From positions 434,001 through 498,000 of the forward strand of contig NZ_CP121017.1 of NCBI RefSeq assembly GCF_041468085.1: a stretch of 64,000 nt of DNA, read 5' to 3'. This DNA comes from Tistrella mobilis (GTDB lineage Bacteria; Pseudomonadota; Alphaproteobacteria; Tistrellales; Tistrellaceae). A program made the translations under genes and the position numbers. A model generated the notes under the pieces. The model did not search any database, was not told the DNA's origin, and worked only from the letters and a program-made list of their open reading frames with translations. The stretch's first letter is position 1. Each line of letters opens with the position of its first letter. This document shows positions 35,160-42,887 of this stretch, one piece after another.

Positions 35160-37249
35160 CCGATGCTCCGTAGTGCCTCGGGGGCTGCGGTGGTGGCGTC
35201 GGCCCCGGGGCCGGCGTAGTGCAGGGCGAAGACGGTGATGTCGTCCGACTGGTCGGCACCGGCAACGAAATCGTCGATGTCGTCGAACAGCCGGTCGACG
35301 AAGCGCTTCGGATCGGCCGCCATGCCGCCGGCCGACACCCGGAGCAGCCGGTCGTCGCCGTAGAGCGCCTTGTCGGGGTTGTGGGCCTCGGTCACGCCGT
35401 CGGTATAGACCAGCAGCTCGTCGCCGGCGCAGAGGTCCAGCGACATCGCCCGGTAGGGCATGTCTTCCATCACGCCCAGCGCCGGGCCACAGACCGTGCT
35501 CAGGGCCTCGGGTGCCGTGGCGCCGCGACGCAGCAGCAGCGGCGGGTTGTGGCCGGCATTGCAGTATTCCAGCCGGCCGGCCGCCAGATCGATCCGGCCG
35601 CAGAACAGGGTGACGAACATGGTGTTCGGGTTGTCGCGCGCCAGCATGTCGTTGACCTCGGCCAGCATCTCGGCCGGCGTCAGGCCCTTCTCGGCCGAGG
35701 TCTTGAGCAGGGTGCGGGTGATGGCCATGAACAGTGCCGCCGGCACGCCCTTGCCCGACACGTCGCCGACCACGAAGTAGAAATGGCGGCCCTCGGCGAA
35801 ATAGAAGTCGAACAGGTCGCCGCCGACCTCCTTTGCCGGCACCAGGCGGGCATGGAGATTGATCTCGGGCCGGTCGGGGAAGGGCGGGAAGGTCTTGGGC
35901 AGCAGGCCTTCCTGAATGTCGCGGGCGGCGGCGAGTTCGCCTTCAATTCGCATACGCTCTTCCGTCACCCGGATCAGCTCGCGGATCTTGGCGCGGAGCG
36001 TCTCGTCCATGAAGGCGAAGGCGGATGCCAGCCGGCCGATTTCGTCGGCACGATCGTCGATCATCCGCCGCAGCCCCGGATCGGGCGGCGCGTCCTGGGT
36101 GAAATCCTGCGAGGCGAGGGCGCGGACCCGGACCTCCAGCCGGCGCAGCGGCCGGACCAGCCAGCCCGAGAGCGGATAGGCGGCCAGGAAAGACAGCACC
36201 AGAACCGAGCCGAGCAGCAGCGCCTGATTGCGGGTGACCTCGCGCGCCGGGCCCAGGATGTCGTCGCGCGACAGCAGCATCGTCACCCGCCAGTCCAACG
36301 GCTTGAACAGATGGGCGTAGAGTACGACGTCGTCGGCGCCCGCCGGCGGTGGCACCGCAATCGTGTCCTGGCGGGGCAGGGTCTGCGGCAGCATGGCGAA
36401 GGCGTCGGCGCAGCTGTCGACGGCGGTGCTGATCGCCGCACAGGCGGCATCACCGCCCTGGGGCGGGATCACCAGCCGGCCCTGGCCGTCGAAGATCATC
36501 GCCCGGCCGCGATCGCCCAGGCGGAGCGCATGGACGCTGTTGGTCAGGTCGCGGATCATCTGCGCCATCTGGGCGTCGGCTGCACGCTGGACGTCTTCGG
36601 CGTCGGCGATCACCGCCACCGTCCAGCCCCAGGGCTCGAAATTGCGGAAATAGCCGAATTTCAGCCGGGTCTCGGTGGCATCCAGGCTCTGCCAGGGGAA
36701 GGTGGAGAAGGTGTCGCCGTATTGGGCAACGTCTTCCTGTGCCGCCTGGAAGGCGGGGCGGCCCTTCATGTCGCGGCCGTCGATCAGCGTCTGGCCCAGC
36801 AGGGCGGCATTGGGGTGGATCAGCACCCGCATGCCGCCGTCATAGACGATGACATAGCGGGCCTCGCTGCGCGGCTGGTCCGACAGCCATTGCAAGGCGG
36901 TGTTGCGGGCGGCGGTCTCGCTCATCCCGCCATTGGCGGCCAGGCGGCGCAAGGCGGAGAGCACCGAGACCACCTGGTCGCCCTGGTCGCGGAGTGCCGT
37001 CTTGCGCTGGTCGACGGCATCGACCTTCTGGCGGATCAGCGACTGGAAGCGCTCACGCAGGCTGGTGGCGAAAAGATCGATGGTGTTGGTGGCCTCGCGC
37101 TCGCGTTCCGAGACGAAGCTCCGCTCCAGCAGGGCGGTGGTGGATGGCAGGATCACGGCGGCGGTGACGCCCAGGATGGCGGCCACGCCCAGAAACACCG
37201 CCACTCTCAGTGATCGAAACTGCCGCACGCCCTGTCCCCGTCGCCACAT
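35156..37249 (-). CDS. cache-HAMP-SpoIIE (PP2C) membrane phosphatase
   Basis: A 697-aa sensor phosphatase. An N-terminal helix (about 13-33) leads to a large periplasmic cache domain (VLIHPNAALLGQTLIDGRDM, FGYFRNFEPWGWTVAVIAD). A second helix is followed by HAMP (PLRRLEVRVRALASQDFTQ) and a helical linker (RIEGELAAARDIQEGLLPK). The PP2C/SpoIIE domain carries the metal-binding acids: EVGGDLFDFYF, VVGDVSGKGVPAALFMA, VYTDGVTEA and DQSDDITVFAL. Such proteins usually dephosphorylate an anti-anti-sigma (STAS) protein, but no such gene lies in the window. ATG 37249 is chosen; a GTG at 37228 with GGGGACAGG upstream is possible. Confidence 0.88.
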   Translation of the reverse strand: MWRRGQGVRQFRSLRVAVFLGVAAILGVTAAVILPSTTALLERSFVSEREREATNTIDLFATSLRERFQSLIRQKVDAVDQRKTALRDQGDQVVSVLSALRRLAANGGMSETAARNTALQWLSDQPRSEARYVIVYDGGMRVLIHPNAALLGQTLIDGRDMKGRPAFQAAQEDVAQYGDTFSTFPWQSLDATETRLKFGYFRNFEPWGWTVAVIADAEDVQRAADAQMAQMIRDLTNSVHALRLGDRGRAMIFDGQGRLVIPPQGGDAACAAISTAVDSCADAFAMLPQTLPRQDTIAVPPPAGADDVVLYAHLFKPLDWRVTMLLSRDDILGPAREVTRNQALLLGSVLVLSFLAAYPLSGWLVRPLRRLEVRVRALASQDFTQDAPPDPGLRRMIDDRADEIGRLASAFAFMDETLRAKIRELIRVTEERMRIEGELAAARDIQEGLLPKTFPPFPDRPEINLHARLVPAKEVGGDLFDFYFAEGRHFYFVVGDVSGKGVPAALFMAITRTLLKTSAEKGLTPAEMLAEVNDMLARDNPNTMFVTLFCGRIDLAAGRLEYCNAGHNPPLLLRRGATAPEALSTVCGPALGVMEDMPYRAMSLDLCAGDELLVYTDGVTEAHNPDKALYGDDRLLRVSAGGMAADPKRFVDRLFDDIDDFVAGADQSDDITVFALHYAGPGADATTAAPEALRSIG

Positions 37250-37381
37250 GCCCCGGCCGTCCGGCAGGTCTTCGCCCGGCCGGCCGTCATTTCTCCCGCC
37301 GGTGCATCCTGCCTGATCACCGGCCACATGGCGAGCCTCCAGACGCACCGGGTCAACGGCGGGCCACATTGGTGACGGAAC

Positions 37382-37476
37382 ATTACATCGACGCCGGAGG
37401 ATCGATCCAGTGACGCGACATTACATCGACGTCGATGTATTATATCGACGATATGTCATTATATTGATGCCGGAAT
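37382..37476 (-). promoter_or_regulatory. 19-bp iterated repeats with two TATAAT boxes
   Basis: The 12-mer ATTAYATYGAYG starts at 37382, 37420, 37439 and 37458, i.e. spaced 38, 19 and 19 bp. On the minus strand the last two give perfect TATAAT -10 boxes (37439-37444, 37458-37463), directed at the phosphatase gene 190-210 bp away. Neither has a good -35. An 18-bp perfect palindrome TACATCGACGTCGATGTA lies at 37422-37439. The arrangement suggests an activator-bound operator. Confidence 0.5.
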
Positions 37477-37501
37477 ATCCGCAGGAGCCGGTCCCGAAAC
37501 G

Positions 37502-37538
37502 CGAAACGCCCCGCCGGCAGGGCCGGCGGGGCGTTTCG
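37502..37538 (-). terminator. terminator of the atp F0 operon
   Basis: A perfect 17-bp stem (CGAAACGCCCCGCCGGC at 37502-37518 with 37522-37538) and AGG loop lies 28 bp past the atpF stop. It is followed on the minus strand by a short T-containing stretch. It separates the atp operon from the phosphatase promoter. Confidence 0.75.
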
Positions 37539-37566
37539 GAACTGCCCGGATTGCGGGAGACGCAGA

Positions 37567-38049
37567 TCAGTGCAGGGTCTTGAGGCCGGCGATGGTGTCA
37601 TCCACCAGCTTGGCCTGACGGTCGGCGGAGAGCTGGGTGCGCAGCACCTGCTCGGTCGCCGCCATTGCCACATCGACCGCGGTCGCACGGACCTCGGCGA
37701 TCGCATCGGCTTCCGCCTGGGCGATCTTGGTGGCGGCCATGCGCTCGCGGCGCTCGATCGACTGGGCCAGCTGGGTCTGGCCCATCTCGACGATGCGCTT
37801 CGCTTCGGTGCGCGCATGGGCGACCATCTGCTCGGCTTCCTGCATCGCCTCGCGCTGCTTGCGCTGATACTGGGCGAGGAGCGCCTGGGCGTCCTCGCGC
37901 AGCTTCTGCGCGGCATCGAGTTCGGCGCGGATCGCGGCTGCACGGGCGTCGAGCATGCCCCCGATGGTCTTGTGGACCTTCAGGAAGCCAAGCCCGGCGA
38001 TGCAGAGGACGAAGGCGACGGCGACCCAGAAAGTGGGATCGGAGAACAT
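37567..38049 (-). CDS. atpF: F0F1 ATP synthase subunit b
   Basis: One of the two peripheral stalk subunits of the F0 sector. The 160-aa product has one N-terminal membrane helix (PTFWVAVAFVLCIAGLGFL) and a long charged coiled coil (ARAAAIRAELDAAQKLREDAQ onward). ATG 38049 has GAAGGAG eight bases upstream. A GTG nine bases earlier overlaps the preceding stop and is less likely. It is the last gene of the operon. Confidence 0.93.
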   Translation of the reverse strand: MFSDPTFWVAVAFVLCIAGLGFLKVHKTIGGMLDARAAAIRAELDAAQKLREDAQALLAQYQRKQREAMQEAEQMVAHARTEAKRIVEMGQTQLAQSIERRERMAATKIAQAEADAIAEVRATAVDVAMAATEQVLRTQLSADRQAKLVDDTIAGLKTLH

Positions 38050-38054
38050 CGGCC

Positions 38055-38558
38055 TCACTCCTTCCGCGACGAGGTGGCAGCCAGGGCGGCGTCGACGGCG
38101 CTGCGGACCGCAGCGGTATCGACCGGCGCACCGGCGAGCTTCGCGGTGGCAGCCTCGGCGGTCTCGGTCGCGAGCGACGCGAGATCGGCCATGGCGTCCG
38201 CCTTGGCGGCGGCAACGGCGGCCTCGGCCTCGCGGACCTTGGCGGCCAGACGCTCGTCGAGCGCGTCAAGCTGCCGCTGGGCCTCGGCCTGGGCCTGCTC
38301 ACCGGCCTGCTCCAGAAGCTTCTGGGCTTCGGCGCGGGCATTGGCGAGCGCCGCTTCATAGGCCGCACGCGCCTCTTCGGCCTCGCGCTTCAGCGCTTCG
38401 GCACGATCGAGATCGGCGGCGATACGGTCCTGGCGCACCTCGAGGATATCGGCGATGCGCGGGAGCGCGATCTTCGACATCAGCAGATAGAGCAGGCCGA
38501 AGGACACCACCAGCCAGAAGATCTGCGACGCGAATGTGCTCGGTTCGAACTGAGGCAT
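38055..38558 (-). CDS. F0F1 ATP synthase subunit b'
   Basis: The second, divergent b-type stalk subunit that alphaproteobacteria and phototrophs use as a b/b' heterodimer. The 167-aa protein starts MPQFEPSTFASQIFWLVVSF and continues with an extended Ala/Glu-rich coiled coil. The GGGAGACCC ribosome-binding site before ATG 38558 fixes the start; the longer frame upstream is not family-like. It lies just before atpF. Confidence 0.93.
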   Translation of the reverse strand: MPQFEPSTFASQIFWLVVSFGLLYLLMSKIALPRIADILEVRQDRIAADLDRAEALKREAEEARAAYEAALANARAEAQKLLEQAGEQAQAEAQRQLDALDERLAAKVREAEAAVAAAKADAMADLASLATETAEAATAKLAGAPVDTAAVRSAVDAALAATSSRKE

Positions 38559-38710
38559 GGGTCTCCCGGGGCATTTCGTGGACGGGGCCCGGAAAAGGCC
38601 GTCCGTCATGGCGAAAGTCTGGCGTGGCCGGAGGATCGTGCCGTTGCCGGATGATGTGCTCCAAGAAGCCTCATCCGGCGGCCGTCTGCCGTCCCCGCCC
38701 TCACGAACGC

Positions 38711-38741
38711 GCCCGAGGCGGTGTTTTCACACCCCTCGGGC
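38711..38741 (-). promoter_or_regulatory. intercistronic hairpin with GAAA tetraloop after atpE
   Basis: Read on the minus strand, GCCCGAGGGGTGT-GAAA-ACACCGCCTCGGGC folds into a 13-bp stem with one bulged G and a GNRA loop, starting about 34 bp after the atpE stop. Such structures can protect the upstream mRNA or attenuate transcription, helping make more c subunit than b subunits. Confidence 0.5.
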
Positions 38742-38774
38742 CCGCTCGGTACCGGTTCCCGGCCGTCGTGCTGA

Positions 38775-39002
38775 TCAGAACACGAAGAGAATGATCAGCG
38801 CGATCAGCAGGGCGAAGAGGCCGACCGCCTCGACCAGCGCGAAGCCGAGCATCGCGAGGGGGAACACGGTGGTGCGGACCGAGGGGTTCCGCGCCAGCGA
38901 GCTGACCAGCGAGGAGAAGATGTTGCCGATACCGATACCGACGCCGAACAGCGCAAGCACCGCGAGGCCGGCACCGATCATCTTTGCGGCTTCCAGTTCC
39001 AT
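38775..39002 (-). CDS. atpE: F0F1 ATP synthase subunit c
   Basis: The proteolipid of the rotating c-ring. The 75-aa hairpin of two helices has the glycine-rich first helix ([20 protein letters not shown]), the polar loop SLARNPSV and the ion-binding glutamate in helix two ([19 protein letters not shown]). A glutamate without sodium-site residues indicates proton coupling. There is a 118-bp gap from atpB and a 216-bp gap to b'. Confidence 0.97.
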   Translation of the reverse strand: MELEAAKMIGAGLAVLALFGVGIGIGNIFSSLVSSLARNPSVRTTVFPLAMLGFALVEAVGLFALLIALIILFVF

Positions 39003-39120
39003 CGCTCAACTTCCTTATCTTGACAAAGGGACTGGTTTTCAGAGAGGCGATCGCCCGAACCTGCCCGCGACCGGGGACCGGCCGGCGACATCGCCGGTCG
39101 GTCGGATCCGGTCCCGGATC

Positions 39121-39852
39121 TCAGTGCAGGTGCAGCGCGTCGTTGAGGTAGATGCAGGTCAGGATCGCGAAGACATAGGCCTGCAGCGCGGCGATGAAGA
39201 GTTCGAGGGCGGTGAGGCCCACGACCACCACGAGAGGCGCAACGCCCGCGATACCGAGCGCGACGATGAAGCCGGCCAGCACCTTCAGCATCGTGTGCCC
39301 GGCAACCATGTTCGCGAACAGTCGCACCGACAGGCTGATCGGACGCGACAGGTAGGAGATGATCTCGATCGGCACAACCAGCGGCATCATCCACAGGGGC
39401 ACGCCCTGGGGGACGAAGAAGCTGAAGAAGTGACCGCCATGCTTCACCAGACCGATCACGGTGGTCAGCAGCCAGACAAACAGCGCCATCGCAAAGGTGA
39501 CGACGATGTGGCTGGTGGTGGTGAAGCTGTAGGGGAGCATGCCCGCCAGGTTGGCGAACAGGATGAACATGAACAGCGTGAAGATGAAGGGGAAGTACTT
39601 CCGGCCTTCGGATCCCACGTTGTCTCGAAGCATGTTCGCTACAAACTCGTAGGACATCTCCGCCATCGACTGTCCGCGGCCCGGAACGAGGGCACGATTG
39701 CGCGAGCCCAGCGTCAGGAACAGCGTAACGGCCGCGATGGCGATGAACATCCACAGCGACGAGTTGGTGAAGGAGATGTCGACGCCGCCGATCTGGAGGT
39801 CGACCAGACGCTTGATGTGGAACTGCTCAAGCGGGCTATGTGCTTCCGCCAC
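39121..39852 (-). CDS. atpB: F0F1 ATP synthase subunit a
   Basis: The stator channel subunit that passes protons to the c-ring. The 243-aa protein has five to six helices. The essential arginine is in ISLSVRLFANMVAGH, and the final helices include GLTALELFIAALQAYVFAILTCIYLNDALHLH with conserved Glu/Gln. The N-terminal HSPLEQFHIKRL is typical of alphaproteobacteria. Confidence 0.97.
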   Translation of the reverse strand: MAEAHSPLEQFHIKRLVDLQIGGVDISFTNSSLWMFIAIAAVTLFLTLGSRNRALVPGRGQSMAEMSYEFVANMLRDNVGSEGRKYFPFIFTLFMFILFANLAGMLPYSFTTTSHIVVTFAMALFVWLLTTVIGLVKHGGHFFSFFVPQGVPLWMMPLVVPIEIISYLSRPISLSVRLFANMVAGHTMLKVLAGFIVALGIAGVAPLVVVVGLTALELFIAALQAYVFAILTCIYLNDALHLH

Positions 39853-39985
39853 CGTGGCCCTCGCTCTTCGTTAAGAACTCAACCCTGGCCGGAGCCGTCG
39901 GCATCGGGGAATTCCCGCATGCCGGCCACCTTCCGCACCCTTGCCCGCGGTCGACCCGCAGACCCGTCAATCTTCCCGTCCGGCG

Positions 39986-40387
39986 TCACCGGCGGTCGCC
40001 GGCGTCATCCTGCCGCCCCGAACCATCCCCTTCCGGGGGATCGGCCGGGCCGTTGCCCTTCGCTTCGCCTTCATCGATCTCGTTCATCGTCCGCTTGGCG
40101 AAGGCGTAGGCATTGCGTATGCCGGCCGCCGCACCAAATAGAAAGAAGATGAGCATTCCGAAGGGTGCCGTGCCGAGCCAGCGGTCGATGAACCAGCCAA
40201 GCCCGAGCCCGACGACGAGAGCCGCCAGGAGGTCCGTCCCGACGCGAGCGGCGAACCCGATGCCCTTCACCGGCTCACGCGAATTCCCCGGACCGTCGCC
40301 AGTGCGGCGGCCGGTGGAGGATCGTGCCTGCTTCAATCGGGCTTCAAGCTCTTTCAGTCCCGAGTCGTCCCGGTCATCCATGAGCAT
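39986..40387 (-). CDS. atpI: ATP synthase protein I
   Basis: A 133-aa accessory protein with two helices (VGTDLLAALVVGLGLGWFIDRWL and PFGMLIFFLFGAAAGIRNAY), the AtpI/ATPase_gene1 pattern. Charged N- and C-terminal tails flank them. It assists c-ring assembly or Mg uptake and is the first gene of the F0 operon. The first ATG (40387) has AAGG seven bases upstream; another in-frame ATG lies six bases later. Confidence 0.9.
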   Translation of the reverse strand: MLMDDRDDSGLKELEARLKQARSSTGRRTGDGPGNSREPVKGIGFAARVGTDLLAALVVGLGLGWFIDRWLGTAPFGMLIFFLFGAAAGIRNAYAFAKRTMNEIDEGEAKGNGPADPPEGDGSGRQDDAGDRR

Positions 40388-41103
40388 GGGCCCGCCTTGA
40401 GCATCCGGTCGGTGGAAGGCGTCTCTGGGTTTCCGGCGTCAGGCGGGCTGCATTTCTGCAGCAACACCTTGGGATCCGGCCACCCGGGCACGCCGGCCGC
40501 GCCGCAACAGCGCTGCCGAAGGCGCGTGAACCATACGGGGAAGCCCTATGCGTGTCAAGAATGAAAACCCCTTGCTTTACAAGGGATTGGCTTGGCCAAC
40601 CCATTGATTTTTCAGCACTCGTCTTTCAGGCTCGTGCCCACCCGGACACCCTGTGCCCTGGTGTCGCGGGTGCCGGCGGTGCAACCTCCGGGTATCTGAT
40701 GCGGGCTTCCACCGCATGACGGGGGGCGGGCTTTGATGCTTCGGGATGCGTGATGGGGTGGCTTATCCCCCGTTGATTGAAAATCGGCGAGATGTTGCAT
40801 CCTTCGCGCGGTTGACGCATGGTGACTGAACAAGGCCGGCCCGATACGGGACCGGCCACCACGCCCCGGGACGCCAGACGCGACGGGGCTTCGCGGGCGG
40901 GATCATCGCCGGCGGACGGGCGGATCCTGGATGGAAGCCCGCGTGGACGATCGTGATGGCATTGCCGCCTGCACCCTGCCGGCGGCGGCGGTTTTCTGCT
41001 GCCACGCGACGCCGACGCAGCGCGCTTCCTCTCGGTTATATACGGGCCCCCGTCCATCGGCCGCTTCCGCACCGACAGCTGTGTGACGGAGGGACGGAAC
41101 GCG
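40388..41103. other. 716-bp divergent region between atpI and cbiX
   Basis: Apart from the atp promoter, I see no gene. A 6-bp inverted repeat CCCTTG/CAAGGG lies upstream of that promoter (near 40574-40590). A hairpin GGCCGG...CCGGCC with an inner CCCG/CGGG stem is at 40834-40857. I looked for a cobalamin riboswitch ahead of cbiX and did not find its B12 box or the CCCGCAAC element. A TATATA near 41037 could be part of a cbiX promoter. Confidence 0.5.
40530..40558 (-). promoter_or_regulatory. sigma-70 promoter of the atpI-B-E-F'-F operon
   Basis: On the minus strand a perfect -35 TTGACA (40553-40558) is followed after 17 bp by TATGGT (40530-40535, four of six). It lies about 140 bp before the atpI start and points into the operon. 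Confidence 0.65.
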
Positions 41104-42249
41104 ATGTTCGGGCTTGGAGCCGGTCAGGGACTGATGATCTGCGGCCATGGCAGCCGCGATCAGGGGGCGGTCGACGAATTCGCCGAGCTGGCCATCGAGC
41201 TGCGCCGGCGTTTTGCACCGGTGCCCGTCGAATACGGTTATCTGGAATTCGCCCGCCCGATCATCCGCGAAGGTCTGGACCGGCTGCGGGCCCAGGGCGT
41301 GCGCGAGGTTCTGGCCGTGCCGGGCATGCTGTTCGCCGCCGGCCATGCCAAGAACGACATCCCCTCGGTGCTGAACACCTATCAGGAAAGCGTGCGCACG
41401 GGCGGCGAGATGGCCGGCGGCCTGGCCGATCCCGGTTTCACCATCCGCTATGGCCGTGAACTGGGTATCGACCCGCGGATGCTGAAGGCGGCGGGAGAGC
41501 GGGTAGAGGCGGCCATCGCCCGTGCCGATGCCGCCCGGCCGGTGACCGATCCCATCCCGCGCCACGAGACCCTGCTGGTCGTGGTCGGCCGCGGCGCCTC
41601 GGATCCGGACGCCAATTCCAACGTCGCCAAGGTCGGCCGCATGCTCTGGGAGGGGCTGGGCCTCGGCTGGGCGGAGACCGCCTATTCCGGCGTCACCTTT
41701 CCCCTGACCGAACCGGCGCTCCGCCACGCGGTGCGGCTGGGGTTCCGGCGGATCGTGGTGTTTCCGTATTTCCTGTTCACCGGCATTCTGGTCAACCGGA
41801 TCTACGACGCCGTCGACCGGGTGGCGGCCGATTTCCCCGAGATCGAATTCGTGAAGGCCCGCTATCTGCGCGACCACCCGCAGGTGGTGGAAACCATGAT
41901 CGACCGGGTGCAGGAAATCCTGCAGGGCACCGGCAACATGAACTGCCAGATGTGCAAATACCGGGTCCAGGTGCTGGGCTTCGAGGCCGAGCGTGGCCTG
42001 CCGCAGGAAAGCCATCACCATCATGTGGAGGGCATCGGCACCGGTGCCGCGGGGCATGATCACGGGCATGATCACCATCACCACCATGATCACGATCATC
42101 CCCATGGCCACGATCACCATCACGACCACCACCATCACGGGTCCCACCATCACGGAGCCGGCCATGATCATGGCCACCACCACCACCCCTATCCCCATGC
42201 CGACCACCCGCTCGGGCCGTCCAGTCTGAAGAAGGCATCGGGGGGATGA
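41104..42249 (+). CDS. cbiX: sirohydrochlorin cobaltochelatase CbiX with Fe-S motif and His-rich tail
   Basis: CbiX inserts Co2+ into sirohydrochlorin early in cobalamin synthesis. The 381-aa protein has two chelatase halves, beginning LMICGHGSRDQGAVDEF (active-site His15) and ETLLVVVGRGASDPDANSN. A M-x-C-x-x-C motif follows (MNCQMC, C281/C284), like the 4Fe-4S site of Bacillus megaterium CbiX. From about residue 302 to the end lies a tail packed with His and Asp, probably cobalt-buffering. GGAGGGA precedes ATG 41104. It heads an operon of overlapping cob genes. Confidence 0.93.
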   Translation: MFGLGAGQGLMICGHGSRDQGAVDEFAELAIELRRRFAPVPVEYGYLEFARPIIREGLDRLRAQGVREVLAVPGMLFAAGHAKNDIPSVLNTYQESVRTGGEMAGGLADPGFTIRYGRELGIDPRMLKAAGERVEAAIARADAARPVTDPIPRHETLLVVVGRGASDPDANSNVAKVGRMLWEGLGLGWAETAYSGVTFPLTEPALRHAVRLGFRRIVVFPYFLFTGILVNRIYDAVDRVAADFPEIEFVKARYLRDHPQVVETMIDRVQEILQGTGNMNCQMCKYRVQVLGFEAERGLPQESHHHHVEGIGTGAAGHDHGHDHHHHHDHDHPHGHDHHHDHHHHGSHHHGAGHDHGHHHHPYPHADHPLGPSSLKKASGG

Positions 42250-42887
42250 GTGCGGCCTGGCTGCGTGTGCCGGACGAGATCTATGCCAGATCCTTCGCCA
42301 TCATCCGTGCCGAGGCGGAGCTTGACCGGCTGCCCGCGGCCCTGGTGCCGCTGGCGCTCAGGGTCGTGCATGCCTGCGGCATGGTCGAGGTGGCGTCGCA
42401 TCTTGCCTGGCGGGGGGATCCGGCCGCGGCCGGCCGCGCCGCGCTGGCCGATGGCCGGCCGGTGATCGCCGATTGCCGCATGGTCGCTTCGGGCATCATC
42501 CGCCGCCGGCTGCCGGCGGCTACCGGCATTCTCTGCGGGCTCGACTGCGACGAGACGGCGGCGATCGCGGCGCGCGACGGCACCACCCGGTCGGCCGCAG
42601 CCCTCGATGCGCTGGGCGACCGGCTGGCGGGGGCGGTGGTCGCGATCGGCAATGCGCCGACCGCCCTGTTCCGCCTGCTGGAGATCATCGCCGGCGGGGG
42701 GCCGCGCCCGGCGGCCATCCTGGCCTTCCCGGTGGGGTTCGTCGGCGCCGCCGAGAGCAAGCAGGCGCTGATCGAGGCCGATTGCGGGGTGCCCTTCCTC
42801 ACCCTGCCCGGGCGGATGGGCGGCAGCGCCATGGCCTCGGCGGCCGTCAATGCCCTCTGGGCGCCCAATGAGGAGGGGGCGGGATGA
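42246..42887 (+). CDS. cobH: precorrin-8X methylmutase
   Basis: Moves the C11 methyl to C12, making hydrogenobyrinate or its cobalt form. The 213-aa length is normal. The catalytic histidine is in VPLALRVVHACGMVEV, and GRPVIADCRMVASGI, AIGNAPTALFRLLE and GFVGAAESKQAL are all present. It starts inside the stop of cbiX (ATGA). Confidence 0.97.
   Translation: MSAAWLRVPDEIYARSFAIIRAEAELDRLPAALVPLALRVVHACGMVEVASHLAWRGDPAAAGRAALADGRPVIADCRMVASGIIRRRLPAATGILCGLDCDETAAIAARDGTTRSAAALDALGDRLAGAVVAIGNAPTALFRLLEIIAGGGPRPAAILAFPVGFVGAAESKQALIEADCGVPFLTLPGRMGGSAMASAAVNALWAPNEEGAG

Noticed and set aside
40626..41072. 148-codon minus-strand frame in the atpI-cbiX gap
   Set aside because: The translation is Arg/Pro-rich, without hydrophobic core or family resemblance, and lacks a ribosome-binding site. 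I treat the gap as non-coding.
40620..41103. Possible cobalamin riboswitch before cbiX
   Set aside because: Searched on both strands for the B12 box, the CCCGCAAC core and CCACTG; none is present, in contrast with the clear switch at 59745-59952.
42050..42200. Histidine-codon run (CAC/CAT with GAT) as a possible satellite or CRISPR-like repeat
   Set aside because: It is in frame in cbiX, varies irregularly and has no repeat-spacer structure. No CRISPR array was seen anywhere in the window.
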